From contig VZRN01004720.1 of NCBI GenBank assembly GCA_013397935.1, positions 320,072-384,071 of the forward strand: a stretch of DNA of 64,000 bases, given 5' to 3'. Under the pieces are notes generated by a model that was not told the DNA's origin, made no database searches, and was given only the letters and a program-made list of their open reading frames with translations. This DNA comes from Dasyornis broadbenti. Lineage: Eukaryota > Chordata > Aves > Passeriformes > Dasyornithidae. The translations under genes and the position numbers were made by a program. Shown here piece after piece: positions 12,346 through 25,479 of the stretch. Each line of letters opens with the position of its first letter. The first letter of the stretch is position 1.

Positions 12346-15154
12346 ATGGGCTGGGCTACAGCCCTGAGTGGGAGCTGTGGGGACACCCCAGCCTTGCGTG
12401 GGAGGGCCCCAATCACACGTGAGATGGGGGTCACAGCCAACATCAGGAGGGACGTGGGGACCTCCCCACGCTTGTGCCCCGTGTTGCCTTTCAGAATTCT
12501 GGCCTGACAGCGTGACTTGGTGAGGGAGTTACAGGGGAGCTTCCAAAATGCTGCTTTACTACTGAAATAACTGTGTTTTGAATTGGCTTTTGCAGCAAAG
12601 GGCTTTTGAGAGGACTAGAGATGCTGGCGAGAACCAGTGTCACATCGACTGCTAAAGCAAGTTCCCAGCAAGGCGCAGGAGTGGGACCTAGGACTGTCCC
12701 TCAGGCACAGGTAAGGCGGGTCACGGATTGACCCTTGCAGGAATTCTCCTCTTTAACTTGGTGTTACAGTGCTGCTTGTGGTTGTGTAGTTAGAGCTGTT
12801 TGTACCCACCAAAATTGCTGCTACTGCAAATAACCAAAAGGCTCCCAGTTGTTTATTTCCTGACCCTTCATGGGCAGGGACAAGACACTGCAACATGTCC
12901 CCCTGCAGGCTCCTTGTCCGGTGCACTGGGATCAGAATGCTTCAGGGTAAGAGGAAGTCTATCATGAAAGGTATTTTTCAAGAGACTTTTTCCCCCTGGA
13001 GCAGCTGTGGAATATTTCAATGTAAAAGTAATTTTTCCAGCTATTTTGGCAAAGAGAAGTTTTTAATATAGATTATCTTCTAAACTTTATAGAGCTTTTA
13101 TCTCTTTTTTCATACTGTGGAAGAAAAAGTCACTTCCCACTCGCTTTCCTGAGCTACATTCCAGCTGGGATGGCTCTCCCTCACCCGGCTCCATCCCACT
13201 GTCAGTGCACTGTCCTCTGCATGATCTTCTCAGAGCTTTTCAGAGCCCCGCTGGGTGTTTATGCAGCGGGGCACCATAATCCTTCCTCACTGGTCGTGTC
13301 TGGGGGAGATAAAAACCTGCTCATGGACAGCTGGGGGAAAAACTTGCCCTGCATTCAGCTGGGTCTCCATCCCTGTCTTCTCCAGGATTTAGTTGAAGTC
13401 TTTCACTCCCCACTCCTGCTCCTCTGAGGGGTGGGAATGGATTGAGCAGTGAGCACCCAGAAGTGGGTGCTGCGGCCAGCATATGAGCCCTCCTCCATTC
13501 TCGCCCCTGCTCTTCCCTTGCCTCCTGCCCGCTGGGACATTGGTTAAGGGGGGCTGGAAGGAGGTGGCTCCAGGGGTTCTACTCCTGCACACTGATAGTG
13601 GGAAGATGTGGACACGGGGAGGATCCCAGCGCTGCTCCCACAACAGTCCGCAGCCATCACTCGCGCGCGTGAGCTCTGTGTTTGTTTTTGTAATCCCCCT
13701 TTTTTTTAATTGTGATTTTAGTGGTGGTGAAAGGTGCTGGATTGACAAGCCGTGGAGACGGAAGGGCCTCTGGACTCCACTGAAGTTTACATTTACAAAG
13801 GACACAGAGAATAAATAGAAGACAGTGTTTAGAGTCCTCTGTAGACACTTCAGACTTGCTTATAATTCTGCAGCAATTCCATCACCTCCAAAGTGATTGA
13901 TGCTCTCTATAAAGTCTTGCCTTAAAACATTTTCCTATGTGTCAGGGGAAGAAGTTTATTACACTTTACTGAAAGGGCAGGATTTGTATGGAGCTGAAGG
14001 CTGAGTCCTTCCCAGCCCTATCCCCAGGAGTAAAAATAATCAGAGTGCTGGAAAAAAGGAGCCTGACCCAAGGCAAGCGTGTGGTTTGTGGTTAACCAGG
14101 TCGAGTGCTGGGTGTGGGGATGGAGCTCTCCCTGATTGCTCCAAACAGGGCAGGAGTAACAGATTTTCATCAGATTGTTGTTTTCTAGAAGCTTACATTT
14201 TCCTTCAGTGGAAACATGAACTTCACATGCTGTCGACAAAGAGCAAATCAGTTTTTTTTTCCTTAAATCACCAAATATATTGAGAAGAGACTGCTTTGGG
14301 ATGGAGGTGCTCATGTTCTGATAAAAGTACCTGAGATCACAGTGCTTTAGGTCTAAATTTCAGGTCTATATTTCCACTGAAGAAGTTGCTTTGGTTTGGT
14401 TTCAGTGTGGAAAATTCAGGGCAAAGTAATGCTTTTTTACCCTGTGCCAGGGCATTCCCAGGGCTGTGGCACTGTGGGGCTCAGTGGGGAGCTCAGCTGC
14501 CCTGATGCACTCGCAGAAAGGCAGTGCAGGTGATTTGAGAGCTTGGATGGATTTTCAGGTGGTGGAAATAAAGTTTCCCTTCCCTCATGGTGCAGGTGAC
14601 AGTCTTGGTGCTGCAGGGGGGCTGTGGGATGCCCAGCTGGGCTGGAGGTGGGAGGCTCCCTACTTTAAAAGAAAAGCAAGATCTGTGAAAAGGGTCACTT
14701 GGTAATGAAATCATCCAGAATGGACACAGACTTCACCTTGGCAAACATGGGGATACCTTGGCGATGTTAATTTTATAAAGCATCTGAAAACAGCTCACAT
14801 CTTACCCCCTCTACACTGGCTCTGGGCCGACCTCAAAGTTTGCCCAGCGTGGCAGAAGACACGTAAAGAGCAATGATGAAAAAATAGCGGTGTGTGCGGA
14901 GCCTGGCAGAAGAAATAAATCCCCTGCCACGTCCTGGGCTGGGATTGGCTTTGGGAGGAAGGTGCAGACAAATGCTGGCGATTCCACAGGGATTTCCTGG
15001 AGAGAGGGATGTGACCCTGAGGAGCAGCAGGGCTGCATGGAGCATCCTCGATCCCAGCCATGGTCAGGGACAGAGAGGCTCCCAGCCTCTTTCCTGGCCT
15101 CTCCTGCCTTCTGGAAGTGGAACTTGGGACTAATCCAGGTCTGCTTATTTTTAC

Positions 15155-15222
15155 AGGCTCACGATGGTTGGACTTGATGGTCTTAGAAGTCTTTTCCAAC
15201 CTTAATGATTTTATGTATCTAT
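15155..15222 (+). mobile_element. CR1 LINE 3' tail
   Basis: The signature GGTTGGACTTGATGGTCTTA is followed by GTCTTTTCCAACCTTAATGA and a degenerate ATTTTATGTATCT tail. This is the extreme 3' end of a CR1 element in sense orientation, strongly 5'-truncated. Confidence 0.92.
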
Positions 15223-17082
15223 AAAACTCTCGGGAAGGACAAACAGTGGGTGGTTTATTGTGGCACATCAGGCTGCTGTAAGCACTAGAGATCCCCTTTT
15301 TGCCCCTCTGCCAAGCAGTTTCTCCGTGCAGGTGAGCCAGAAATGGGCAAGGTCCACCTGCCAGGGCTCCCCACGTCCCACAGTGCTGACATTCGCTAGC
15401 CTGGGGCTTCCTGTGGTTCATTTGCCTCTAATACAGCAGTTGATAAAATACCCAGTTTCTTTAAGTGCTTGTTGAACAAAGCCAACCCATGTTTCCAGCC
15501 TCAGCACACACAGAGCCCTTTGGCACCGGCTGTGGAAATACGGAGCAGATGCTGAGAGAGGACAGGGTTTTCTCAATTGCATTTTAGTTGCCTGGAACAA
15601 CAAGTGCCTGGTGGCTTTTGGTGGTAGCACTGGTGTCACCCTGTGCCTGTCTGGTCGCTGGGCTGGATCTTTGCACCATCCTCGCTCCTGGCTCTTCGGC
15701 ATCGAACTGGGTGTGCTGCCGTGAGGCTGACAGTGCTGCTGGCAGCTGGGGTTTCTCCCACCCTGCCCCTCCACTGTAACATCCCTGGGATCAGGGCTGG
15801 ATGCTGCTGTGCAGCCATGGACACTGGTGCTGATTTATCACTGGACCCACTGGCAAGGAATTAGCTGTGTCTGCCTACATTTAATCTCCAGTTTGATGTT
15901 TTAGGGAGAACCTGATGTCAGTTCAGTTAATTGTCTGCTAAAGACTCTGCTCCTTCTCTGCTTTCGTGCTGGATTCACCTTTCCTTCTTTCCTTTCTGCA
16001 ATGCCCTCAAGTAAAAGACAAATGGCAATATATAAAAAATGACCCGAGTCACTTAATTTGAACCAGAGAAGACAATAACAGTCTGGAGGCAGAGCTGGAT
16101 TTATCTTTTCTCTCCGATGGAGGCCCCTCCTCCAACAATGGCTGTCGGACAGTGCGAGCAGCATCTGAAGCAAATTGAGGGTAACCTTTCATTCCAGAGG
16201 GATCTTCCAGCAGGGTTTGCCGGTCCCAGGGACATCTGCAGCCCTCATGTTGGATTTTGGCAGCCTCTGAGCCCATTGTCAGCCAGTTCCATCGCATTAA
16301 CTGGTAATGGATAGAGAGATGTCTGCCAAGTCAGCCCATGCATGTGGAGCCACGAGGGACTGGGAGCTCTGGCCACGGGCATGGGGATGGTGACAGAGCT
16401 CAGGTGGCTTTCGGCTGTGGACTCACATTTAGGGCTTTCCAGAGTCTGTTTAATCCACCCCGAACTTTTTCTTGTCTCTCCTGTTTTCCCCCTGGGCTGA
16501 GCGGGTGTGTGCGGGTGCCTGGGCAGCCATCTGGACCCGACACAGGGAGGAGCTGGGAAAGCAATTAGAGTCTCGCCCTGCCTGCTAATTCAGATGGATT
16601 TTTTTTTCCTTCTTGTGTCCAACAACATGGAAAAATGCAAATGATGCAGATCAAAAAGAGGAGCTGGGAAGCTTGGCCTCTGGCTTGTGAGCTGTTGGAC
16701 AGGCAGTTCAGCAATGAGAAGCCAAATGTCAGACTCATGATGGTTGTACTGCACTCACATTGAGGGGTTTGTTACTTAGTTTTTCCAAGTTTTGAGGTGC
16801 TTGACTGTGCATCAGTCACAGCTGGGTCGCTGTTACAAACTCACTTTTCCATCCACACGGATTCTCCACCAATCCACTGTCCTCTCGGCCATTCCCTTCC
16901 CTTCAGTTCTCCAGCTCATTTTCTGATTTATGATCAAAATCCTACAGTGACCAAGGAGTGTGATCAGGATGCTTTATAAAACCTTGAATTGCATTTCATA
17001 ACATCTTTCCCTAAATCACCTTCAGCGTGTTCAGAAACTTCCCATCTCTTGTTTCCTGTTTTGGGGCTGTGCTGTGCAGGGC

Positions 17083-17152
17083 CAGGAGTTGGACTTGATG
17101 GCCCTTGTGGCTTCATTCCCTTCCTGTGATTCCATAATTCTGTGATTCCTCA
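17083..17152 (+). mobile_element. CR1 LINE 3' tail
   Basis: CAGGAGTTGGACTTGATGGC, then CCTTGTGG and CCTTCCTGTGATTCCA, then ATTCTGTGATTCCT. This matches the CR1 3' end with its short terminal repeats and is sense on the plus strand. Confidence 0.9.
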
Positions 17153-17600
17153 TGCCTCAGCTGATGGAAGGACAGGTCAGTGAAGTGTCAGCCCCATCCC
17201 TGGCGACGGCAAGCAGCCACATCTGCTGACACCCAAAGGCTCGGGTGCTCTGGAGGGTGCCCATCAGTCAGTTCAGTGTCTTCACAGAATCCCTGCTGTG
17301 TCCGCACTAAAGCCCTGATAAATCCCTGCTCCCTTTTTTTAGAAGATTCCTGCAGCTCTTGCTGCCTTTCAGGGATTGTTTGTTTGGTTTTAGCACAATA
17401 TAAGCAAACTGGAGATTGCAGGAAATTGCAGTGTCCCCAGCAAAGTGCCTGACTCCTATGGAGGAGCATTTCCACACAAAAAGTAATGACAAAGTAATGG
17501 TTTCATCCCCCAGGATGTGAAATGTGCTCAGGTAAATTTTATCCAGGTAATTTTCATCCCTCAGATCCAAGCCTCTTTCCCAGGAAGTTCAGCTGCAGAA

Positions 17601-17683
17601 GGCAGGCAGGCAGGCAGGCNGGAAGGAAGGAAGGAAGGAAGGAAGGAAGGAAGGAAGGAAGGAAGGAAGGAAGGAAGGAAGGA
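17601..17683 (+). repeat. Compound (GGCA)n-(GGAA)n microsatellite
   Basis: About five GGCA/CAGG units are followed by an undetermined base at 17620 and then fifteen perfect GGAA units to about 17680. The N sits exactly at the junction of the two repeat types, which suggests an assembly or consensus ambiguity, so the true length may differ. GGAA is also the ETS-factor core, so long arrays can bind ETS proteins. Any regulatory role here is inference. Confidence 0.97.
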
Positions 17684-17818
17684 GTGGCCGGTGTAATAAA
17701 CTAATAACAACAGCTGGTGGCTGCCTGAAGCTGGTAAAAGCCTCTGTCCTGGGATTTTGGCTGCCGGCCTGGTGCCAGCAGGGATTTGGATTGTCTGGCT
17801 CAGGCGGAGCACAGCACG

Positions 17819-17863
17819 GTGCTGTGGGTGCTGTGGGTGCTGTGGGTGATGTGGGTGATGTGA
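17819..17863 (+). repeat. Nine-base minisatellite (GTGCTGTGG)n
   Basis: Five head-to-tail nine-base units: three GTGCTGTGG, then GTGATGTGG and a final GTGATGTGA. It lies 135 bases past the GGAA array in non-coding DNA. Confidence 0.9.
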
Positions 17864-20100
17864 CAGTGCCAGAGCATCAGCCACAGAACATGGCCCTCCC
17901 TATGTCACTTAGGGGAAGCAGACAAACAAACAAACCCAGGATAACGGCCAAAACATCTTCTGGGGGACGTGCAACTTTCTAACTTTGTTTAAAAAAGAAG
18001 GAAAAAAGTAAATTTTCTCTGTCAGAGCGCTGCTATCATCATGCAATGGCACTTAGGAATATTATAAACAATGTTTTCAGTTTATAGGGCTGGAGATGTT
18101 TTCCGGTGACTTGCTCAGCCTCCCTCTCCTCAGCGAGCTGGAAGCGGGGCAGGACGGCCAGGATGAGCCTGGGAAATGAGGGGTAAGCAGAAGTGTTTGT
18201 GCGGACATCAGGGCTTCCCATCCGCGCCCCAATTCCTTTGAGCAGCTGAGGGGCTGAGTTGCTCCCTGTCCCCTCCTCGGCCATAGGCATCGCTCGCCCC
18301 GGCCGGTGCAGGCAGCCAGGGTGGGATGATCCCGGCTCCTGAAACCTCCCCGGCAAAACCCCCCCGCTCCTCCCGGTCTGGTCCTCATTTTCTCCCAGCT
18401 CAGCACTTTCTCTGCCTGCAGCTCCATCAGCTGGCAGGCTGTAAATCAGAGCCCAGGCCTGTGTGGCCGGGCTTTGCTCAGCCAGCGCAGCCGAGGACGT
18501 TGTTTTGGAGGGGTGGGGAGGAATGATCTCGGCAGCAAAGGAAACCACCCCGGCGTGTGTTCTCTGCTGGCCCTTGTGCACACTCTGTTACACTTTCCTG
18601 CACAGGCACAGCTGCTGTGTGAAGGATTTTTCCCTGCAGCAGAGCATCCCTGCTCCAGGCGTTGCCGGCTCCGGGCCTGGCGTGCCGCGCCTGAGGATGG
18701 ATGCGCGTGTCCCGCCGGAGGTGCCTGCGAGGGCATCCACCCCTCTCTGCTCCTGCTGTGCTCGGAAATGAACGGGTCTGCTCCAGGCCTGCTCCACAAT
18801 GCTGAACCCTCCAAAACCTACTTTGTTCGGCAGGTTCAGGGCTGCAAAACACGTGCTGGGGCTGGATTGCTGGCGCTGCAGTTCCTTACCTGGCAGACGG
18901 AGCGTGTAAGGCACACCCTGCAATGCGCTCACATGGAGCGGCAGAGGATTTATAAGATCAGTACGTGACTGACAGATAAGGGACTCCCACAGAGCAAAGA
19001 CAAGAGCAGGGGAACCACAAAGCTCTGAGCTTGGACCTGAATCAAGGAATTCACAATCCCTCGTGTTCAGGCAGGTTCTAGCAGAAAATTTGCCAAATCA
19101 ACCAAATACCATAAAAATGTTTCTTGAGGAAGGGTTGGGGCAGAGATGGGTTTATAAAAAACACCCACCAATAGCCCCGTGTCCCACCCTGGTATTTATG
19201 AGATGCACGTGGAGGGTGTTGATAGCAGAGGCATTTTTGTAAGTCAATAAAACGGAAAAAGAGATTCCAGTTGGTGAGGAGGGGTGGTGACTTTGAACGC
19301 ATTGAGGGCAATGAAGGAGATCATTCCATTGTTCTAAGATTTCCATAACTCATTGTGCTTAAGCACATAAAAATGTAGACATTCTGGCAATAAAGTTTGG
19401 GTAATTTTTGACTATGAATCAAAAATCTCTCCCTCGTGCTCCCCTCCCCCTTGTTCTGCCTTTTGTTGTTGCTGCAGGCGCTGCCCCCCCTCTCGCCCGC
19501 TCCACCCCATGGCCTCATGAATGGAAAAATGTCTTCAGCAGAAACCTCCCAGCTTTTCATTCTCTAATCTGCAGCATCTGTGCCCAGCCTCGATGCTCCT
19601 GCAGGCAGCCATGGCCCAGTCTTCCCCCAGCTCACGCTCACGGGCACGTGCAGGTTGAGCCTCTCTTGCTGGGCAGCTCAGCTGGTGGAGGTGGCACTGG
19701 CACCAGCAGCCACCAGCCGCTGTGGTGGTGTGCCCGGTCACCTCTGTGCTCCCACCGCCTGGGCAAGGGGATGGTCCCTCAGGCTGAAGTGGTGCAGGGC
19801 ACCCCATCACCAGGGCGACTCATCACAACCCAGGTGCCTGCTGTTTGCTGTCCTTTACCGGCCAGAGAGATCAGGTTTGGGATTTTTCATTTTTCTTTTT
19901 GTCCTGCCCTGTGTATTTCGCCTGCTCCAGGGATGAAAAATCCAGACCCTTCAGCCTCACTGACAGAGCCGTGGTGCCCAGTGCTGGGCACATGGCAGCA
20001 ATGGTACGGAGCTGGGAATTTCATGGTCCTCTCTGTCTGAGTCATCACACTCCTACCTGAGTGGCTGACTCCCAGCAGACCTCGCACTGCACCTCTGGGC

Positions 20101-20156
20101 CTTGTTCCTTTTTGTCTTTCCCTTTCTCCTCTCTCTATTTTTTTTTTTTTCCCCCA
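20101..20156 (+). other. Long polypyrimidine tract with CAG, acceptor-like
   Basis: Around 50 nearly uninterrupted pyrimidines, including a T13 run at 20138-20150, end in CCCCCAG at 20156. This is an ideal 3' splice-site shape on the plus strand. No known exon follows: the downstream sequence reads open for about 44 codons in one frame without a recognised motif. It may belong to an unannotated plus-strand transcript or may be a chance low-complexity tract. Confidence 0.3.
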
Positions 20157-22619
20157 GCGAACAACTTTATTTCCCACTTTGACATTTTCCAGACCCACCT
20201 GGGAGCCTGCTTGCCAGAAGGAGAAAAGGCACAAGAGGAAATACATCTTCACAGCCTCGAGAGAGGAGAAGGTTGGAATCCGAGTCCATAAACAGCGTTG
20301 CTGTGCAGTGAGCAAAGACAGAGCAGGTTAGGCTCTGGAGAGTGTAACCCCACCTCTGCTGCTCCACTGTCCATTAAAAATAAAGAAGAGAAGTGGGGCT
20401 TGTTTGTTTTTCCCTCTTGGACTGGGGATGCCGTGCAGGGAAAACCTCTTTCACAGACTGTTTGGGGAGCTTTTGTCTTGGGAGCCCCACGGGACACGCA
20501 ACGGCTCTGACCTGGCCTGGCTGGCTGGGACCTGCCAGGAGCCACCAGGAACCATGGACAATTCCCATTTCAGCCCCAAACCATTGGCCCAACTCCTTCC
20601 ACTACCAGGAGTGTGGCCACCAGTGCACAACCGCCATGTCCTTGTCCCCAGCTGTGAGCTGGGTTCTCCTCCTGCCAACTGCTCTGCCTCTGCCCTGCCT
20701 CTCCTGCTGCCTGCTGGCTGGGAGCTTCAGCTTAAACTGAGCAGCGCTGCAGAGGGTTTAACTTTGAGTTAAACAGGTTTTCTCTGGCTTTGAAGAAGGC
20801 AGGTTAGAGCAGTGGTTAATGGGGGATGGCAATGACATGTTGAGAAGCTGTTTCCTTCAGTGTGTTTCTTCTGAGCATTGTCCCATTGTCTGCCAGCGTC
20901 CGTGCTGATGGCTCAGGAAACACAGAAAAATCAAACCGAGACACACTGGTGCTTTATTTTATAGTGCTCAGTGCCTGATCTTGATTAAAGCTCCTTCCCG
21001 GTGACACCTAATGCTAATGCTGACACCCGGTAACTCAGGGCTGTCCCCAGCGGTGAATGGCACAAGTACAGAGCATCATTTACTCTCCCACCTTCACTCA
21101 CCAGAGCACAGAGCATTTTTGGTTCCTGAAATTGCCAGGATAACCTGTGCATTTGTCATGGCCCACAGTGGAATGATGGATATGACCCGGTCAGGGAGGA
21201 AGCGCTGCCGGGGCTCCCGCAGCCCGTCCTCACAGCCCTCACCCTCCTGCCCCACCACAGCTTTTATCCCTTCACCTTTTTTTTCTGACTCACTGAGCAA
21301 CAACTGTCATATTTATACTCTTCCCCCCCCGTCCTGCTCTACCTCAAGGATTAAGCTTTCATTCTTCATTATGAACTTCTCCCCCAGGCAACTTTTTCCA
21401 CTAAGAAAAAGGAATTTCTGGGATCTTGCTTTTAAGAGATTATGTTACTAAGCATGTGTGTGTTTGTGTCGAGGCGAGGAGCTTTCCCCCCCACACGGGT
21501 GATCTGTCACATCCTGGGGCAATGCAGTGAGTGGGGTGTGGGGGGACAGGTCCCTGGTGCTGCCTGTTCCTGGCAGCTTTTGCCCTTCCTGCCCTTGCAT
21601 TCCCTCATCCTCCTCTCCTGTCAGAGTGGGGCTGATGGCCCCATGGTGGCCCCCTGGGGATCAGGGTGGGTCCCATCACACATGGCTGTGTGGTCAGCCC
21701 TCTGGGGTGAGGGATACAGAATGGACATCCCAGGGGATCTGGGAAAGGAGGGGCCTCATCCTTCCTCCCTGCTTTGGGGGTCACCGCCACTTGAGCCAGG
21801 ATCACCAAATATCGGGTGCTCTCTGCATGAGGCTGAGTCGCGGCTTTCTCTGTCCGCAGCACCATCAGGGTGCTCCTGGGGGGCTCATGGCCTGGCAGAG
21901 CTGGGACCCACCTCCTTTGCCTGTGGGGCAAGCTCTGACCTTGCTGTGCTCCTGCCTGTGCTTACACGAAACCTCAGCTACTTACAGGGAGTGGATACCC
22001 TGCCTGGAGGCTCAGTGTTCCGAGGGTTTGGCTGCGCAGTAAGTGTTGAAGAAGGTTGTGCTTTCATTGGCAGCAGCTCTTGTTATTAAATCCTTTTCAG
22101 GAGCTCATCTAAGCCCAACAAATTAACATAAGGGAAGCACGACAGATAATGTCAACCCACCAAATAATCCAAAACTGTCGTTACAGCAGGGAAGACATAA
22201 ACACAGGCCAGGAGGAATAACTGCTGCATGTTTAGTTGTCAGCATCTGGGCTGCTGCTGCTTAGTAAGCACTCCAGTTTTGCTGGGAAATAACCAAGGGA
22301 CAGTCAGGTGCAGCCTCTGAAAAACTCCAGTCCCGGCCAAACCCTCAGGCACTCAGGGACGCTGGTGTGAGGATGCTCAGGGGACACCTGGGGACAAGGC
22401 CCCGGCACAGGCATGGGGGGAGCAGAGGCAGAGCCCCGTGAAAGCTGGGACATCCCCACCCCTCTTCACATCAGCCGGTGGATGAGCAAGGGCTTCACCC
22501 GGTGAGTCACGGCGCTGAGTCAGACCTTGCTCATCCTCTGTGCACCAAACGCCGCTTATTCCATGCGTTCTCAGGGACAACGCAAAGATGTGTTCCTAGA
22601 GAGACAAGAAGACTTCTCC

Positions 22620-23200
22620 CTGCTTGAACTGTAGCCAGTGTATGCAATAATTAACAATTATATACATGACCAGCTTGCTGCCTTGCTGCTGGAGCAGCTG
22701 CCATGATCCTGCTGTTGGGAAACGACTCCCAGCTTTCCACTGCTTTTTGACAAGTTGTTTTCAACTTAGACCTCTATAAATACAACTAGTAGATTCTGCT
22801 GAGCTTAAACGCAGCTAGGAAGGAACGTTGAAAAAGCTCACGCAGCCGTCAGAGTCCCCACAAAAACACCCCGAGCAGTAGGTCTGTATCACACATGCAG
22901 ACACACACTGCTGTGGGTATTAAAGAGACTAAATCTGATTAAAGCCTTTCTATCCCCACCAGCGGTCAATTCCAGAAACCAGCTCACCCAGGAGGCTGAA
23001 TTCATTTCATCCTCGAAGTCTAATTAAAGCCATTAGTGTATTCCTTGTCTTTCTGATAAGATCAAAGCATTCCAAGAGCCAGGCATTACCTTATTTTCAA
23101 GACAATTATACAACATATAGCATCGATTTATTCTGCCTCCAGCTGTACACATTTATCTCTGTCTATCATCGGGTAATAGGTACCATCAGACACAGCCCAG
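22620..23200. promoter_or_regulatory. AT-rich block resembling a conserved non-coding element
   Basis: The block is set within GC-richer surroundings. It contains several homeodomain cores (ATAATTAAC near 22646, CTAATTAAAGCC near 23021), a TCF/LEF-type AGATCAAAG near 23060, and an ATCGATTTATT motif near 23122. The composition is typical of developmental enhancers. No cross-species alignment could be made, so this is a candidate only. Confidence 0.22.
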
Positions 23201-25479
23201 TCCGGGCTCTCAGCTGACAAGTGCCTGCGCTTGCCAGGCCGGGTTTCTTTGTCACCCTCACCTCAAATTAACGCCACGGTGGGACATAGAGCACGTCCAG
23301 GCTACTGTGGTGGTGTTCAGGTGGCCACGGTGACCTGTGCCTACGGCACGTGCCACAGCCACGGGGAAGTCGGGGTGCCCACCTCCCCACAATGCTGCAC
23401 CTGGGTCCCCTCGTCCCCGCTGCCCCACGCAGCCCCAGCTTCAAGCGGGAGGCCATGGCTCTGCAGGTCTGTGAATGTCTTTGCCTTGGGGACCCCGTGC
23501 TGGCCCAAGGGGCTCTGCCCAGCCCGGCGCGGCCGCGACTCACGGGCACCGCCGGCTCGGCACCGCCAGGGGCTGCGCAGGGCGGCAGCAGGCACGGGTT
23601 GCTCTCCTCTCACATAAACACCTTTCCAGCAGCTCACGGCCCCTGAAAGAGCCGAGCTGTGAATTTTCATCTCTCAGCTAATCAACTCGCCTGCTAGTCC
23701 AAACTTGTCAGGAGCTTTATCCCTGCCCTGCCAGCCTCCACCCGGCCCACGAGTGACAGAAGACGTTCCCATCCCTCCCCTAGACACATCCAGCTGCTAC
23801 AAAAACAAACATCCTCCCGCTGGTGATTCCTCCTCGTCAAACAGTCCTGACCCTGGTTCCCTGGGGAACATCTGCGCTGCGCCCGTGCCCGGCCGTCGGC
23901 ACATCCCGAGTCGCCGGCAGGGAAGGGCGATATTTACGGCGGGGACGGCAGAGCCGTGTTCCTGCCTAAGCCAGGGGTTTATTAATTGCTGGTTCTCCCT
24001 ATTCCTCTGTGACAAAAGATTAATCACCCGGCCGAGGCCGCGCTGCCCGTGAGGCTCCTGCAGACGAGAGGCAGCTGTGGCAGAGCCGGGCTCCCCGTGG
24101 AGTCTCTGTCCCTTTGCTGTGCCCGGGAAGTTTGGGCTACCTCAGCCTGCCGCCTTCGGAAGGCTTATCATGGTCTGGGCAGGTAGCACATCAAGGGATT
24201 CCCAGGAACCCACCCGGGAAGCTGCTGTGGGCTGTAGGGGAGAGAGTGCGACTGGTCCTGCCCTCTGCTCCCTCACGGCCAGGGCGTGTGTCTGTCTTGG
24301 CCTGTTTTGCCACCGTGTGACCTTGCATTAAACACCCTGAGTGCTATGCCTGGCCCAAAACGTGGCCGTGGGTGGCTGTTTCTCCAGGACACCCTGGAGA
24401 CCCTGCTCTGCACCCTCCAGCCGCCAGGGTGTACTTGGTGTTTGTGCCTGTACCAGCTCGCACCCATCAGACACCATCTCCCCATTTCTGGTGCCTGGCT
24501 GTAGGTGCTGGCAGCAGTGGATCCATCCTGGGACAGGACGAGAGGCAAGCAGGGAGCACTGGGCACTGCTGGGCAGCGCAGGGGCTCCGGAAGGGTTGCT
24601 GGCCATGGCATGTGGGCACCAGGCGAGTTTGTGCCCAGCCCAGTGAATGCGCTGCTCCTACAGCTCTTCATCAGCAGCACATGGAGCTGCAGCACCAATG
24701 TGTAAACAGCTCTTGGACTCCACACGAAAAGAATTCCCCTATTGCTTTCAAAGCAGGATGAAAACCATCACAATCAGCTCTTCAGCTGAATTCCCTTGTC
24801 TGTAAGGCACTCAGGATCTGCTCACCCTGTGCAAGGGCAGTGCAGGGGACCAGGGCCTGCGGTGGGGGAGCTCAGCAGATCCCTGCCAGACCTGGGATCA
24901 GCAGCGAGCTGGGAGCTGAGCAGCCACCCTGTACCCAGCACCGGCTTCAGCTTCCGAAACGTCCCCGATGCAGTGTGGCTTCCACAGAGATCAGCAACTG
25001 CCCGGTCCACCCTGCCAGCTCTCTCAGTGCAGAGCTGGCCCGCATCACCCCTCAGAGCCACCCCTCTGCCTGACCTGACTCCAGGCAAGCAGCACGTGGG
25101 ATCAGTGGCCCAGTGAAGCTGAAATCGTGCAGCCATGGGGGAATGTTTCCAGCTGGATTAATTCCTAATTAGCTGAACCACGTTTGGTTCGTGTTGCAGG
25201 TACATCTACAAACACTGCTGCAGCAATGCACATGGGTTTTTTGAAATCCTACCTGCCCCTGAGCAGGTACAGACACTCAGGGATGAGCAGGGGATCCAGC
25301 ATGGAGCAGCGCCAGCAAATACACACCAGAAGGATGTACAAACTGGAAACAGAGAACTGGAAGCAAAGCACGGAGTGTTTCAACCTCCAAAACTAGCCCT
25401 GTGTGTGCAACTTTCGCCGTCTTCATCCCAAAAGAGATGTTTGCCCTGAAAGTGATTTTCCCAGGTCCTTTAACCTGCT

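Larger units (their letters stand above)
12346..25479. other. Intergenic DNA, no gene seen
   Basis: No supported exon. The stretch holds two CR1 tails, the GGAA microsatellite and a nine-base minisatellite near 17600-17863. It also holds a strong splice-acceptor-like tract at 20101-20156 and moderately CpG-rich patches around 23505-23600 and 23870-24065. An AT-rich block at 22620-23200 resembles a conserved non-coding element. Open frames of up to 215 codons occur in GC-rich parts but lack recognisable domains. Confidence 0.6.

Noticed and set aside
11675..12507. Overlapping 230- and 251-codon plus-strand frames and minus-strand frames at the same place
   Set aside because: Several frames are open at once in a CpG-rich patch, the usual effect of few stop codons in GC-rich DNA. 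No domain is recognisable.
12860..12960. Possible CR1 copy (CATGGGCAGGGACAAGACAC)
   Set aside because: Only one short CR1-like string. The flanking bases do not continue the match.
21442..22089. 215-codon plus-strand frame
   Set aside because: Gly/Ser/Pro/Trp-rich peptide with another long frame overlapping it. It starts from a non-ATG codon and no family match is recognised.
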